The notes under the pieces: generated by a model
What the model was told of the DNA's origin: nothing
The model's database searches: none
Seen by the model: the letters and a program-made list of their open reading frames with translations, nothing else
Made by a program: the position numbers and the translations under genes
Shown: positions 1 through 8,687 of the stretch, in pieces
How positions within the stretch are numbered: position 1 is the first letter of the stretch
Layout: each line of letters begins with the position of its first letter
NCBI GenBank assembly: GCA_023439185.1
Contig: JAEXOR010000044.1
Coordinates: 124,001-188,000, forward strand
Length of the DNA stretch: 64,000 nucleotides
Reading direction: 5' to 3'
Source of the DNA: Bacillota bacterium
GTDB taxonomy: Bacteria > Bacillota > Desulfotomaculia > Desulfotomaculales > Desulfallaceae

Positions 1-55
1 CGTCGGGATCGTGCCAGCCGACCAGCATACCCTTTCCTTCATTTAGCAATTTCAT
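1..55 (-). CDS. Start of an unidentified protein, cut by the window edge
   Basis: Downstream of the thiolase on the same strand an ATG (complement of 53-55) follows a GGAAGGG ribosome-site-like run about 10 bases upstream. The frame stays open to the window edge and reads MKLLNEGKGMLVGWHDPD. It is probably the next gene of the thiolase operon, 32 bp after its stop. Eighteen residues are too few to assign a family. Confidence 0.4.
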   Translation of the reverse strand, partial: MKLLNEGKGMLVGWHDPD

Positions 56-87
56 TTTATTCAACCCTTCCAAATAATTATTGGCAA

Positions 88-1266
88 TTAAAGCTGTTCA
101 AGGATAAAAGCCGCGCCCGGACCGCCGCCGGCGCACAGGGAAGCGCAGCCAAACCGTGCGCCGCGGCGGCGCATTTCGTGAACCAGCGAGACAATGATCC
201 GGGCTCCGGTGCAGCTGACCGGATGGCCCAGGGAAATACCGGAGCCGTTGATATTCACCTTGTCCATATCCAGGCGCAGTTCCCGGTTGACCGCTAAAAA
301 CTGGGCCGCGAAAGCTTCATTTATTTCCCAGTAATCAATGTCATTCATCTGCAAGCCGGCAAATGATAATGCCCGTTTAACTGCCGGGACTACTCCGATA
401 CCCATGATTTTCGGGTCCACAGCCGCCGACGCGGTGGCAGCGATGCGGGCCAGCGGTTTGATCCCCAATGCCCGGGCTTTTTCCGCCGTCATTAGAATAA
501 GGGCGGCTCCACCATCATTCAGGCCGGAAGCATTGCCCGCGGTTACGGTGCCTTCCTTGTCGAACACAGGGGGCAGTTTGGCCAGGCCGTCCAGGTTGAT
601 GTCGGACCTGGGACGCTCGTCGGTGTCAAAAAGGACCGGTCCCTTTTTGGTTTTAATTTCAACCGGTACAATCTCATCCTTAAACTTGCCTTCCCGGATG
701 GCCCGGCAGGCCCGCCGGTGGCTGAGCAGCGCCAGCTCATCCTGTTCCTTCCGGGTGATGTCGTATTGCCTGGCAAGATTCTCCGCGGTGACTCCCATGT
801 GATAGTTGTAAAAGGCATCAATCAGCCCGTCGCAAAACATGGAATCAACAGCCTTATGGTGGCCCATGCGGTATCCTTTGCGTGCCCCGGGCAGCAGGTA
901 GGGAATATTGGACATGCTTTCGGGGCCTATGGCCGCCCCGACAGCCACTTTGCCCAACGCAATTTCGGCGTATAAAATCTCTGTTGCCCGCATGGACGAC
1001 GCGCATTGCTGGTTAACCGTGGCCGCCACTGTTTCCACTGTACAGCCGGCGCCCAAGGCCACCTGCCGGGCCGGATTGGGCTTGCATCCGGTCATATTGC
1101 CCATCCCGGCCGTCACTTCTTCAATTAAACACGGTTCAAGCCCGCTTTTGTCCAGCGCCGCTTTTAGAGCAATAATCCCCAGTTCAACTGCCGAAAGATC
1201 TTTTAGAGAACCCAGAAAATCTCCGATGGGTGTTCGCATACCGCTGACAATAACCACTTCGCGCAA
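88..1266 (-). CDS. Acetyl-CoA C-acyltransferase (thiolase)
   Basis: A 392-residue thiolase, the usual length. It catalyses thiolytic cleavage of 3-ketoacyl-CoA or the reverse condensation. The nucleophilic cysteine lies in VNQQCASSM, the His motif is NEAFAAQF, and the C-terminal motifs are GHPVSCTGAR and CAGGGPG, so the active site looks complete. The chosen start is TTG at 1266, because AAAGGAGAG sits 6 bases upstream and the protein then begins LREVVIVSGMRTP, as thiolases do; an upstream in-frame ATG would add a non-homologous tail. It is transcribed divergently from the first sigma-54 activator, and a -24/-12 promoter lies about 60 bp upstream. It probably supplies the terminal acetyl-CoA-releasing step of the catabolic island. 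Confidence 0.93.
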   Translation of the reverse strand: MREVVIVSGMRTPIGDFLGSLKDLSAVELGIIALKAALDKSGLEPCLIEEVTAGMGNMTGCKPNPARQVALGAGCTVETVAATVNQQCASSMRATEILYAEIALGKVAVGAAIGPESMSNIPYLLPGARKGYRMGHHKAVDSMFCDGLIDAFYNYHMGVTAENLARQYDITRKEQDELALLSHRRACRAIREGKFKDEIVPVEIKTKKGPVLFDTDERPRSDINLDGLAKLPPVFDKEGTVTAGNASGLNDGGAALILMTAEKARALGIKPLARIAATASAAVDPKIMGIGVVPAVKRALSFAGLQMNDIDYWEINEAFAAQFLAVNRELRLDMDKVNINGSGISLGHPVSCTGARIIVSLVHEMRRRGARFGCASLCAGGGPGAAFILEQL

Positions 1267-1324
1267 GATGCTCTCTCCTTTGCCTGTACTTTTCATCAAG
1301 GTGCTGATGCAATTCTTACAAAAT

Positions 1325-1340
1325 AGCAAGACGCGTACCA
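1325..1340 (-). promoter_or_regulatory. Sigma-54 (-24/-12) promoter for the thiolase
   Basis: On the minus strand the sequence reads TGGTACGCGTCTTGCT, against the consensus TGGCACG-N4-TTGCW, with GG and GC ten bases apart. It lies 59 bp upstream of the thiolase TTG start. Two copies of the TGTC..GATA element lie further upstream at a typical enhancer distance. Confidence 0.8.
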
Positions 1341-1388
1341 CAGCCCGAATGCCGAAACCATTATCGTCAGGTCGCGAAAAGATATTAT

Positions 1389-1404
1389 TATCAAAAACAA
1401 GACA
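1389..1404. promoter_or_regulatory. Single TGTC-N8-GATA element
   Basis: The plus strand reads TATCAAAAACAAGACA, whose complement is TGTCTTGTTTTTGATA. It matches the half-element of the large dyad 50 bp away and the elements near 3629 and 11628. It lies about 50 bp upstream of the minus-strand sigma-54 promoter, so it is a plausible activator site. Confidence 0.55.
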
Positions 1405-1443
1405 TGCCGGTGGCAGGCAGTGGCATTAAACGAGCGTTTTCAA

Positions 1444-1495
1444 TGATTATCAAAAATAGGACACCCGGCCGAAGGTGTCCTATTTTTGATAATCA
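1444..1495. promoter_or_regulatory. Perfect 22-bp inverted repeat between divergent genes
   Basis: Arms 1444-1465 and 1474-1495 are perfect complements around an 8-base loop, and each contains TGTCCTATTTTTGATA. The dyad lies between two divergently transcribed genes, so a terminator role makes little sense. Its core recurs upstream of other sigma-54 promoters in the window. The rest of 1267-1606 holds only this dyad, the 1389 element and the minus-strand sigma-54 promoter. An enhancer (UAS) role for the GAF-type activators is inferred. Confidence 0.65.
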
Positions 1496-1606
1496 GGAAT
1501 CAATTGATAGGTGAACTTGCTGCCGACCATGGAAAAATGATATGATAAGGCACATTCTTATCTCAAAATTGACACAGGCCTGGTTGAATTAAAGGGGGCT
1601 TTGGGT

Positions 1607-3589
1607 GTGCATAACATTGAAATGATTAAAGATCTTCGGATGAAATTCATTCAGGGGGAGAATATTGACGCCGGTAATATACGCCTGGAGGTTTTTGAGT
1701 CCTGGGTGCGCTGCAGGAAAACGGTTGATCCGCTTAAGAAGCAAAATACCAGTTTGCTAGACGCTGAGGAGCTTAAAAGGCTGAAGCTGCAAAACAAGGA
1801 ACTCATTGATGTTACCCTTCCGGTAATGCAAAATCTGTATGCGATTATTAATAACAGTACGGTGGAAATTTTTCTTTCGGTCATAAAGGGTGAAGATCAA
1901 TTGATCATAGAATCAATTGGTGATGATGACGCAACGCATAAATCCAGTCAAGTTAAAGCTATCCCCGGCTCCAACTGGTCCGAAAGGGAAATGGGAACCA
2001 GCGCCACCGCCCTGGCCGCCATTCATGACCGGCCTATTCAACTGTTCCCTTACGAAAACTATTGTTTTCTTTTAGGGGAAAGAATATCGACGGCCGCGCC
2101 AATTCACGATCCGGAAACCAATTCAATTTTGGGAGTAATAACTTTAACAACGGTAAATGTCAAATTGTTTCATCCGCATACCATGAGCATGGTGGTTGTA
2201 TTGGTTAATCTCATTGAAAAACAAATCGCCACCATAAGGCTGATTAAAAGGGCGGAAATTGATAATCATTACAAAAACCTGATCATGGAAGCATACGGCG
2301 ACGGGCTGATCGCCATTGATGAAAGGATGAATATTACTCAGATAAATCAAAAAGCATTGAATATTTTTGAAATTGAGTCAGATCCCCTGGGTAAAAACAT
2401 TATCGTTTTATTATCCGATATTTTTGGCACAATCAATAAACCACGGGGATTGGTTGACATGATCAGGTCAAAAAGCAATGTGAACGACGAGTTTATTCAT
2501 ATTCAAACGCCCTTTGGAGCTATCAGGCTGGCTGTTACCACCCGTAGCATATCCTTAAACGACAAGGTTATAGGCAAGGTTTTAATCATCCAGGAAATGT
2601 CCAGGGTTAATAACCTGGTAGCGCGAACCGTTGGTAATAATGCCCGCTTCACCTTTGACGACTTAGTCGGCCGGGATAAAAAGTTCAGGTGCGCCGTGGA
2701 GACGGCCATGCAGGTTTGCAACACTACTTCCAATATCCTGCTTATGGGAGAGAGCGGTACCGGAAAGGATTTATTTGCCCAGTCTATTCATAACGCCAGC
2801 GGGCGGAGCGGCAAACCTTACATAGCGATAAACTGCGCCGCCGTATCAAGGGAATTGATTGGCAGCGAGCTTTTCGGCTACGTGGAAGGCGCTTTTACCG
2901 GCGCGAAAAAAGGCGGCAGCCCGGGCAAATTTGAGCTGGCGGACGGAGGAACCATATTCCTTGATGAAATCGGCGAGATGCCGCTGGATATGCAGACGGC
3001 GCTGCTGCGGGTATTGGAGGAAAGGGCGGTAACCCGCATCGGGGGGCGGGCCTCCTTGCCTGTTGACGTCAGAGTAATTGCCGCGACCAATAAAAATCTG
3101 GTTGAGGAAGTGGATAAAGGGCAGTTCCGGGAGGATCTGTACTACCGGTTAAATGTGGTTTCTATTCAGCTTCCGCCGTTAAGGGAAAGAAAAGAGGATA
3201 TTCCTGTTTTTATTGCCTATTTGGCAAGCAAAATATCAAGACAATTGGGGAAAAAAATCAAGGATATCGACCGGGAGTTTATCCTAACCTGTTCAAACTA
3301 CGACTGGCCGGGAAATATTCGTGAACTTCAGAACACCATTGAGCGGTGCGTTAATTTAGCCAAATCCGCGGTGCTAACCTTGAACCTTCTGCCTGAGCAT
3401 ATCTTAAACAACACCTTGCCGGTAAATGATTTGCCGGGGTTGAACAAAAACCTGAAAAAGTATGGAAAATTGGTGGAATCCAGCTTGATTAAAAACTATC
3501 TTATGGTATACGGGGGCAATGTTGATTTGGTGGCCAGGGAACTGGGTATTTCCAGAAGCACTTTGTATCGCCGGCTGAATGATCAATAA
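1607..3589 (+). CDS. Sigma-54-dependent activator, GAF-PAS-AAA+-Fis (AcoR-like), copy 1
   Basis: About 660 residues. The order is an N-terminal GAF-type sensor (roughly 55-190), a PAS segment (about 210-310, starting at YKNLIMEAYGDGLIAIDE), an AAA+ sigma-54 activation domain, and a Fis-type HTH ending GISRSTLYRRL. The AAA+ domain has Walker A GESGTGKD, the sigma-54 contact loop GAFTGA and Walker B GGTIFLDEIGEMP, so it should be a functional ATPase and activator. GTG at 1607 is preferred because AAAGGGGG lies 8 bases upstream; the TTG at 1601 is too close. It is closely related along its whole length to the activator at 5196 and likely senses a pathway metabolite through GAF or PAS. Confidence 0.93.
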   Translation: MHNIEMIKDLRMKFIQGENIDAGNIRLEVFESWVRCRKTVDPLKKQNTSLLDAEELKRLKLQNKELIDVTLPVMQNLYAIINNSTVEIFLSVIKGEDQLIIESIGDDDATHKSSQVKAIPGSNWSEREMGTSATALAAIHDRPIQLFPYENYCFLLGERISTAAPIHDPETNSILGVITLTTVNVKLFHPHTMSMVVVLVNLIEKQIATIRLIKRAEIDNHYKNLIMEAYGDGLIAIDERMNITQINQKALNIFEIESDPLGKNIIVLLSDIFGTINKPRGLVDMIRSKSNVNDEFIHIQTPFGAIRLAVTTRSISLNDKVIGKVLIIQEMSRVNNLVARTVGNNARFTFDDLVGRDKKFRCAVETAMQVCNTTSNILLMGESGTGKDLFAQSIHNASGRSGKPYIAINCAAVSRELIGSELFGYVEGAFTGAKKGGSPGKFELADGGTIFLDEIGEMPLDMQTALLRVLEERAVTRIGGRASLPVDVRVIAATNKNLVEEVDKGQFREDLYYRLNVVSIQLPPLRERKEDIPVFIAYLASKISRQLGKKIKDIDREFILTCSNYDWPGNIRELQNTIERCVNLAKSAVLTLNLLPEHILNNTLPVNDLPGLNKNLKKYGKLVESSLIKNYLMVYGGNVDLVARELGISRSTLYRRLNDQ

Positions 3590-3596
3590 GCATACC

Positions 3597-3626
3597 GCCC
3601 GCTCTGTTCATGGGAGCGGGCTTTTT
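3597..3626 (+). terminator. Rho-independent terminator of the first activator gene
   Basis: GCCCGCTC pairs with GAGCGGGC across a short loop and is followed by TTTTTAG. It starts 8 bp after the activator's stop codon. Confidence 0.85.
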
Positions 3627-3628
3627 AG

Positions 3629-3644
3629 TGTCAAAAATGAGACT
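3629..3644. promoter_or_regulatory. TGTC-N8-GACT element upstream of the CoA-transferase
   Basis: The plus strand reads TGTCAAAAATGAGACT; its complement resembles TGTCCTATTTTTGATA of the 1444 dyad at most positions. It lies about 108 bp upstream of the sigma-54 promoter at 3752, a typical enhancer distance. It is a single degenerate copy, so confidence is moderate. Confidence 0.45.
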
Positions 3645-3751
3645 AACCATCTAAAACGGGTGTCAGATATAATACGCATTTTATAATGCCGTTTAAGTAC
3701 CGTGTCAAACTTGCCGTCAGGAGGCTTAACGTTAAATTGGAAAACCCCTTC

Positions 3752-3767
3752 AGGCATAAAAGTTGCA
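3752..3767 (+). promoter_or_regulatory. Sigma-54 promoter for the CoA-transferase
   Basis: AGGCATAAAAGTTGCA has GG and GC separated by ten bases and a TTGCA -12 element. It lies about 65 bp upstream of the CoA-transferase start. Confidence 0.75.
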
Positions 3768-3794
3768 CAACTTATTAATGGTATTTGTGTTCGA

Positions 3795-3835
3795 AGGAGA
3801 TGGATAGCACAATGAGGAGATGGATAGCGCAATGA
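3795..3835 (+). repeat. Tandem 20-bp duplication of the ribosome site and start codon
   Basis: AGGAGATGGATAGC(A/G)CAATGA occurs twice head to tail (3795-3815 and 3815-3835). The first copy creates a short frame from ATG 3800 or 3812 that ends in TGA at 3833-3835. That stop overlaps the ATG at 3832 used for the CoA-transferase, so a mini-ORF could be translationally coupled to the gene. Confidence 0.8.
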
Positions 3836-5166
3836 ATGGAAAATTTAAAGAGGATTACAAGAGAAAACTGCTGTCACTGGAGGAAGCCGCCAGGCTTATT
3901 CAAACGGGAGACAAGATTATAGGCATGATTGGCGTTGGTGAAGCAACCGCCATTATTGATGCCATCGGCAAAAGAGCTAACGCCGGAGAATTTGATGATG
4001 TTGAGTTTATAGCCATGGGTACGAGTTTAAGTAAAGGATGGTTCAGCCCGGAGACCTATCCGCATATGCGTTGCAATGTCACCTTTATATTTTCACCCGA
4101 AGTAAGAAACGCAATAAATAATGCATATGCCGATTTTACTCCCAGCCATGGTTCGGACTTCCCCAGATTAATAACTGATTACATGATTAAGGATCGGGCG
4201 CCCGGAACCACCAAGCTTATATCCTATGTCTCGCCTATGGACAAGTACGGGTATTTTAGCTTTGGCGCAGGCCCGGGCTATTCGTTGGAAGCCTCCCGCC
4301 TGGATAATACCACGCATATTGTCCAGGTGAACAGGAACATGCCCTATGTGGGGGGAGATAATTTCATTCATATATCAGAAGTGGATTATATCGTGGAGCA
4401 TGATGAGCCGTTATTTACCATTTCAGCCCCTGAGCCTTCGGCTGAAGATTTGGCTATCGCCGGAACGATCGCGGAAATGATTGATGACGGGTCAACTATC
4501 CAGTTGGGTATCGGAAGTATGCCAAACACACTGGGCAAGCTGCTGGTGAACAAGAGTGACCTTGGTGTGCACTCGGAAATGATCAGTGACGCCTACATGC
4601 ATTTGTGGGCAGCGGGGGTGATCACCGGGAAAAAGAAAACCGTCAGACCTTTTAAAATGGTGGGTTGTTTTGCCATGGGTTCATCCGAGGTCTATGAATG
4701 GCTGAACTATAACCCGGTCATTGAGATGTACAGCCAGGCCTGGACAAATAATCCCTACATTATAGGTCAAAACAATAAAATGGCGTCAATTAACCAGATC
4801 CTGGAGATCGACTTGACCGGGCAGGCGGCGTCGGAAGGCATCGGTCCCCGGATTTATAGCGGCACAGGCGGCCAGGCGAACTTTGTCCAGGGTGCATACA
4901 TGTCCCCCGGAGGCAAATCTTTTCTTTGCTGCAAATCCACGGCGGAAACCAAAGCTGGTCGGGTATCCGCCATCGTTCCTTTATTGCGGCATGGAGCCGC
5001 GGTTACCACCTCCCGGACCGATATACAGTATGTGGTTACGGAATACGGTATCGCCCAGCTTAAAGGGAAGTCTTTCCGGCAGAGGGCCCAGGAGCTAATC
5101 GGCATCGCCCATCCGGATTTCAGAGGGGAACTGCGCCAGGAGGCTAAAAAACTCAACCTGTTCTAA
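3832..5166 (+). CDS. Acetyl-CoA hydrolase/CoA-transferase family protein
   Basis: A 444-residue class I CoA-transferase of the acetyl-CoA hydrolase / 4-hydroxybutyrate CoA-transferase type. Such enzymes move CoA from acetyl- or butyryl-CoA to a free carboxylate through a glutamyl-CoA intermediate. The motif VHSEMISDAYMHL carries the expected catalytic Glu, and GTGGQANFVQGA corresponds to the C-terminal glycine loop. ATG 3832 follows GAGGAGA; ATG 3820 is also possible. The gene lies between the two paralogous activators and behind its own sigma-54 promoter, which suggests it activates the substrate imported by the nearby TRAP system. The acceptor acid cannot be deduced. Confidence 0.88.
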   Translation: MNGKFKEDYKRKLLSLEEAARLIQTGDKIIGMIGVGEATAIIDAIGKRANAGEFDDVEFIAMGTSLSKGWFSPETYPHMRCNVTFIFSPEVRNAINNAYADFTPSHGSDFPRLITDYMIKDRAPGTTKLISYVSPMDKYGYFSFGAGPGYSLEASRLDNTTHIVQVNRNMPYVGGDNFIHISEVDYIVEHDEPLFTISAPEPSAEDLAIAGTIAEMIDDGSTIQLGIGSMPNTLGKLLVNKSDLGVHSEMISDAYMHLWAAGVITGKKKTVRPFKMVGCFAMGSSEVYEWLNYNPVIEMYSQAWTNNPYIIGQNNKMASINQILEIDLTGQAASEGIGPRIYSGTGGQANFVQGAYMSPGGKSFLCCKSTAETKAGRVSAIVPLLRHGAAVTTSRTDIQYVVTEYGIAQLKGKSFRQRAQELIGIAHPDFRGELRQEAKKLNLF

Positions 5167-5195
5167 ACAAACCGGCATTGGGGAAGGTGAATGGG

Positions 5196-7178
5196 ATGGA
5201 CGAAAATCAAAAAAGCGGACTGCGCATGAGGTTTATTAATGGCGAGCAAATAGATACCAATGAAATCCGGCCGGAAATACTTGAATCGTGGCGTCGCTGC
5301 AAAGGCAAGGTTGATCCATTTAAAAAGAAAAACACGGATATATTAAACGGTACAGATTTAGAGGCGCTCAGACTTGAATATAAGGAGCTTATCGATATTA
5401 CAGTCCCGGTGATGAAGAACCTTTATGAAATTATGAATGACGAGGGATTTGTGATCATCCTTTTTGCCGGGAATGGAGGTAATCAATATATTTTAGAAAT
5501 CATCGGCGACGAAAAGGCCATGCGCCATAGCCATTGTGTCAACGTTATTCCGGGCAGCAGCTGGGCGGAGAGTGTCATGGGGACCAATGCCGGCTGTCTG
5601 GCTTTTTTGCATGATCGGCCTTTTCAGGTGTACCCCTACGAAAATTACTGTTTGTTCATGAAATGCAATACTTCCAGTGCCGCGCCAATTCATGATCCGG
5701 ATACTAATGCCATCATTGGGGTTTTATGCATTGCCGGGAACTTAAAAATGGTGCATTGCCATACCCTGGGTATGATCACTGTATTGGTCAGCCTAATTGA
5801 AAAACAAATAGCGGCTGTCAGATTAAAGAATAAGGCTGAAATAGAAAATAACTATAAAAATTTGATCATGGAAGCCTACAGTGGCGGACTGATCGCCATT
5901 GATGAAAACTTGGTCATCACCCAAGTCAATCAAAAAGCGATAAGTACTCTTGAAATAGAAGAAAACCCGCTGGGTAAGAATATAATATCACTGTTTTCGA
6001 ATGTTTTGGGCGCCGTTAACAGGCCGCGGGAGCTGATTGACATAATCAGGTCCAATAATGACGTGAGCGACGAGTTTATTCATTTTCATGCCGCTTCTAA
6101 AACTATACGGTGTGCCGTTACCACCCGCAGTATTTATTATAACCATCGGGTTATAGGTAAGATAATTATGATCCAGAAGATGTCCAGGGTTAATAATCTG
6201 CTGGCGCGAACAGTTGGTAACAGCGCTCGCTTTACGTTTAGCGATCTGATTGGTGAAAATAAAAAGTTTTTATATGCCATGGAAACAGCCCTGCAGGTAT
6301 CCAACACCGGTTCCAATATCCTGCTTTTGGGAGAGAGCGGCACCGGTAAAGACTTAATTGCCCAATCTATTCATAATGCCAGCGGCAGGAGCGGTCAACC
6401 GTATATCGTGATCAACTGCGCGGCAATACCCAGGGAACTTCTGGGCAGCGAACTTTTCGGCTACATGGAAGGCGCTTTTACCGGGGCCAGAAAGGGGGGC
6501 AATCCCGGGAAATTTGAACTGGCGGACGGGGGAACGATCTTTCTGGACGAAATTGGGGAAATGCCCCTGGATATGCAGACCGTGTTTTTAAGGGTACTGG
6601 AAGAAAGAGCGGTAACCCGCATCGGGGGGAAAAAAGCCATTCCGGTGGATGTCAGGGTCATTGCCGCCACCAATAAGAACCTGGCTAAGGAAGTTGAAAA
6701 GGGCAATTTCCGGGAAGACATGTACTACCGGCTCAATGTAGTCAGCATTTATCTCCCGCCGTTAAGGGAGAGAAGAGAGGATGTGCCGCTTTTAATAACC
6801 CATTTGGTGGACAAGACATCCAAGCGGTTGGGGAAAAAAATTAAAAGCATCGACCAGGAATTTATGCTGGCGTGTTCAGCCTATGAATGGCCGGGAAACG
6901 TCCGGGAACTGCAGAACACGGTTGAGAGGTGTATTAATCTAGCCAGGAGTTCGGTATTAACCTTAAGTCTTTTGCCGGATAATATTTTGAAGCATAATAC
7001 CTCGGTAAATAATTTAATGGGACCGGACAGGAGTTTGAAAAAGTACGGGAAATCGGTGGAGTCCAGTTTAATTAAGGAATATCTGCATAAATACGGCGGC
7101 AATATTAATTTAGTGGCCAGGGAACTGGGTATTTCAAGAAGCACCTTATATCGCCGGCTTAAAAATAAGTTAAACTAA
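5196..7178 (+). CDS. Sigma-54-dependent activator, GAF-PAS-AAA+-Fis, copy 2
   Basis: 660 residues with the same layout as the activator at 1607: GAF-type sensor, PAS segment, AAA+ core (GESGTGKD, GAFTGA, GGTIFLDEIGEMP) and a C-terminal Fis HTH with the same recognition segment SRSTLYRRL. The identical helix suggests the two proteins bind similar DNA, while the sensor halves differ more. ATG 5196 is chosen because GGGGAAGGTG precedes it; an upstream TTG lacks a site. It starts 29 bp after the CoA-transferase, so the two are probably cotranscribed and the regulator may be induced by its own circuit. Confidence 0.92.
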   Translation: MDENQKSGLRMRFINGEQIDTNEIRPEILESWRRCKGKVDPFKKKNTDILNGTDLEALRLEYKELIDITVPVMKNLYEIMNDEGFVIILFAGNGGNQYILEIIGDEKAMRHSHCVNVIPGSSWAESVMGTNAGCLAFLHDRPFQVYPYENYCLFMKCNTSSAAPIHDPDTNAIIGVLCIAGNLKMVHCHTLGMITVLVSLIEKQIAAVRLKNKAEIENNYKNLIMEAYSGGLIAIDENLVITQVNQKAISTLEIEENPLGKNIISLFSNVLGAVNRPRELIDIIRSNNDVSDEFIHFHAASKTIRCAVTTRSIYYNHRVIGKIIMIQKMSRVNNLLARTVGNSARFTFSDLIGENKKFLYAMETALQVSNTGSNILLLGESGTGKDLIAQSIHNASGRSGQPYIVINCAAIPRELLGSELFGYMEGAFTGARKGGNPGKFELADGGTIFLDEIGEMPLDMQTVFLRVLEERAVTRIGGKKAIPVDVRVIAATNKNLAKEVEKGNFREDMYYRLNVVSIYLPPLRERREDVPLLITHLVDKTSKRLGKKIKSIDQEFMLACSAYEWPGNVRELQNTVERCINLARSSVLTLSLLPDNILKHNTSVNNLMGPDRSLKKYGKSVESSLIKEYLHKYGGNINLVARELGISRSTLYRRLKNKLN

Positions 7179-7227
7179 CAAGAATTACCGGGGTTTATTA
7201 TGCAATCAAAATTGGAACAACGATCTC

Positions 7228-7257
7228 AATGGGAGTGTCAATTCTGATACTCCCATT
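7228..7257. promoter_or_regulatory. 13-bp-arm dyad upstream of the TRAP operon
   Basis: AATGGGAGTGTCA and TGATACTCCCATT face each other around ATTC, with one G-T wobble. The same core including the loop recurs at 11477. There is no T-tract, and the sigma-54 promoter starts 33 bp downstream. It could be an activator site; a hairpin acting on transcripts from the upstream gene is the alternative. Confidence 0.6.
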
Positions 7258-7290
7258 TACCTTTAAATATTGATTTTCCAGCTCTTTATA

Positions 7291-7306
7291 TGGCATGGTT
7301 TTTGCT
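7291..7306 (+). promoter_or_regulatory. Sigma-54 promoter for the TRAP transporter operon
   Basis: TGGCATGGTTTTTGCT is a near-perfect -24/-12 element (GG-N10-GC). It lies 160 bp upstream of the substrate-binding protein gene and just downstream of the 7228 dyad. Confidence 0.85.
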
Positions 7307-7466
7307 CATTATGACAGTGTTATGCGGTTTATAAAAATCATGATAAGAGAAAGGAGACGGATTATTTATTGAGTAGTTTAAAAATTCAATAAAAACCTAT
7401 TGTTTCATTAAAGAGCTATTATAGAAAAGGTTGAACTTTATTTTGCAGAAGGAGGTCAGGTAGGTA

Positions 7467-8516
7467 ATGAGAAAATCTCGGGCCTTGTTAATAATGATAA
7501 CATTTTTAATGCTGGCTCTCACCAGTTGCAGTGCCAGCCAGAAATCAAACGGAACAGCAGATCCAGGGGAGCAGGATAAAATAGTGCTCAAATATCATAA
7601 TTATGCTCCTCGTGCGTCCATTGACGAGCCCATGGTTTGGTGGGCCGAAGAGGTATCAAAAAGAAGCGGGGTCAAGATAGAGTATGAGTTTTATTGGGCG
7701 GGCGCGCTTGCCGGAGCTGAAGATAATTTAAATGCTCTTAGCGCCGGGGCCTTTGACGTAACGTGGATTAGTCCGATGCTTCATCCGGGTCAAACGCCTT
7801 ACCTGGCAGTGGCTAACTCTTTACCATTGATAACCTCTGATGTAGAAGCCGCAACTGCGGCATGTAATGAGCTGGCCACGGAAGGTCCGGGAAAAACGGA
7901 GCTGGAAAAATTTAATGTAAAATACCTTTTTGCCACTGCTCCATGGCAATACCATTTACTCAGCACTAAGCCAATTAATAGTTTGAATGATATAAAAGGG
8001 TTTAAGGCCAGAACGTTCGGCAACCTTAGTATAGTATGGCAAAAATTAGGCGGGATGCCTGTTACAATGACTATTCCGGAGGTATATTCCGCTTTGCAGT
8101 CAGGTTTAATCGATGGAAATCTCTCAATGCCTTCGGGATTTGTGTCTACCAAGGGATATGAAATTGCAAAACACTATATTCCGATGACGGGATTAGCGGT
8201 TTTGCCCAGTCCATTTTTGATGAATATGAACACGTGGAACAAGCTTCCTTCGAATGTGCAGGCGGCAATGCTGGAGGTAGCGCAAGAAATGCCGGGTCAC
8301 GTTGCCGAGATAGTGGAAAGTGAGGAAGCTGCCGCTATTGAGAAGCTCAAGCAGAACGGTGTGAAAATTTACGAAATGCCGCCGGATATTGAAGCCCAAT
8401 TTGAAGCCATTAAGGATGAAGTATGGAAAGAGGCGGGGGAAAACATGAACAAGTTGGGGCTTCCCGGTTCAGAGGTGGTAACCACCTGGGTGGAGCTTGT
8501 TAAAAAGCATAGCTAA
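7467..8516 (+). CDS. TRAP transporter solute-binding lipoprotein (DctP family)
   Basis: 349 residues. The N-terminus MRKSRALLIMITFLMLALTSC is a lipoprotein signal with lipobox LTSC, so the mature protein should be anchored outside the membrane. The body is DctP-like, with segments such as WWAEEVSKRSGVKIEYEFYW and GFKARTFGN; the latter lies where TRAP proteins carry the arginine that pairs with the substrate carboxylate. AGGAGGT precedes the ATG. It is first in a TRAP operon followed by the two membrane subunits, so it likely delivers an organic acid for the adjacent CoA pathway. Confidence 0.92.
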   Translation: MRKSRALLIMITFLMLALTSCSASQKSNGTADPGEQDKIVLKYHNYAPRASIDEPMVWWAEEVSKRSGVKIEYEFYWAGALAGAEDNLNALSAGAFDVTWISPMLHPGQTPYLAVANSLPLITSDVEAATAACNELATEGPGKTELEKFNVKYLFATAPWQYHLLSTKPINSLNDIKGFKARTFGNLSIVWQKLGGMPVTMTIPEVYSALQSGLIDGNLSMPSGFVSTKGYEIAKHYIPMTGLAVLPSPFLMNMNTWNKLPSNVQAAMLEVAQEMPGHVAEIVESEEAAAIEKLKQNGVKIYEMPPDIEAQFEAIKDEVWKEAGENMNKLGLPGSEVVTTWVELVKKHS

Positions 8517-8687
8517 ACGGAAAAGGTGCTTCGGTATTAACTAATGGCATGCTGCGAAATATCAAGGTAAAATTTTTATTTATTAAAGCTTGGCGGGGAG
8601 GCCGCGGGAGTGTGGAGCGGCTTTCCCGTCCTACCAGGACGTTACATCTTTGATCTCACAGTATTATGTTTCCAAAGGACTGAGATT

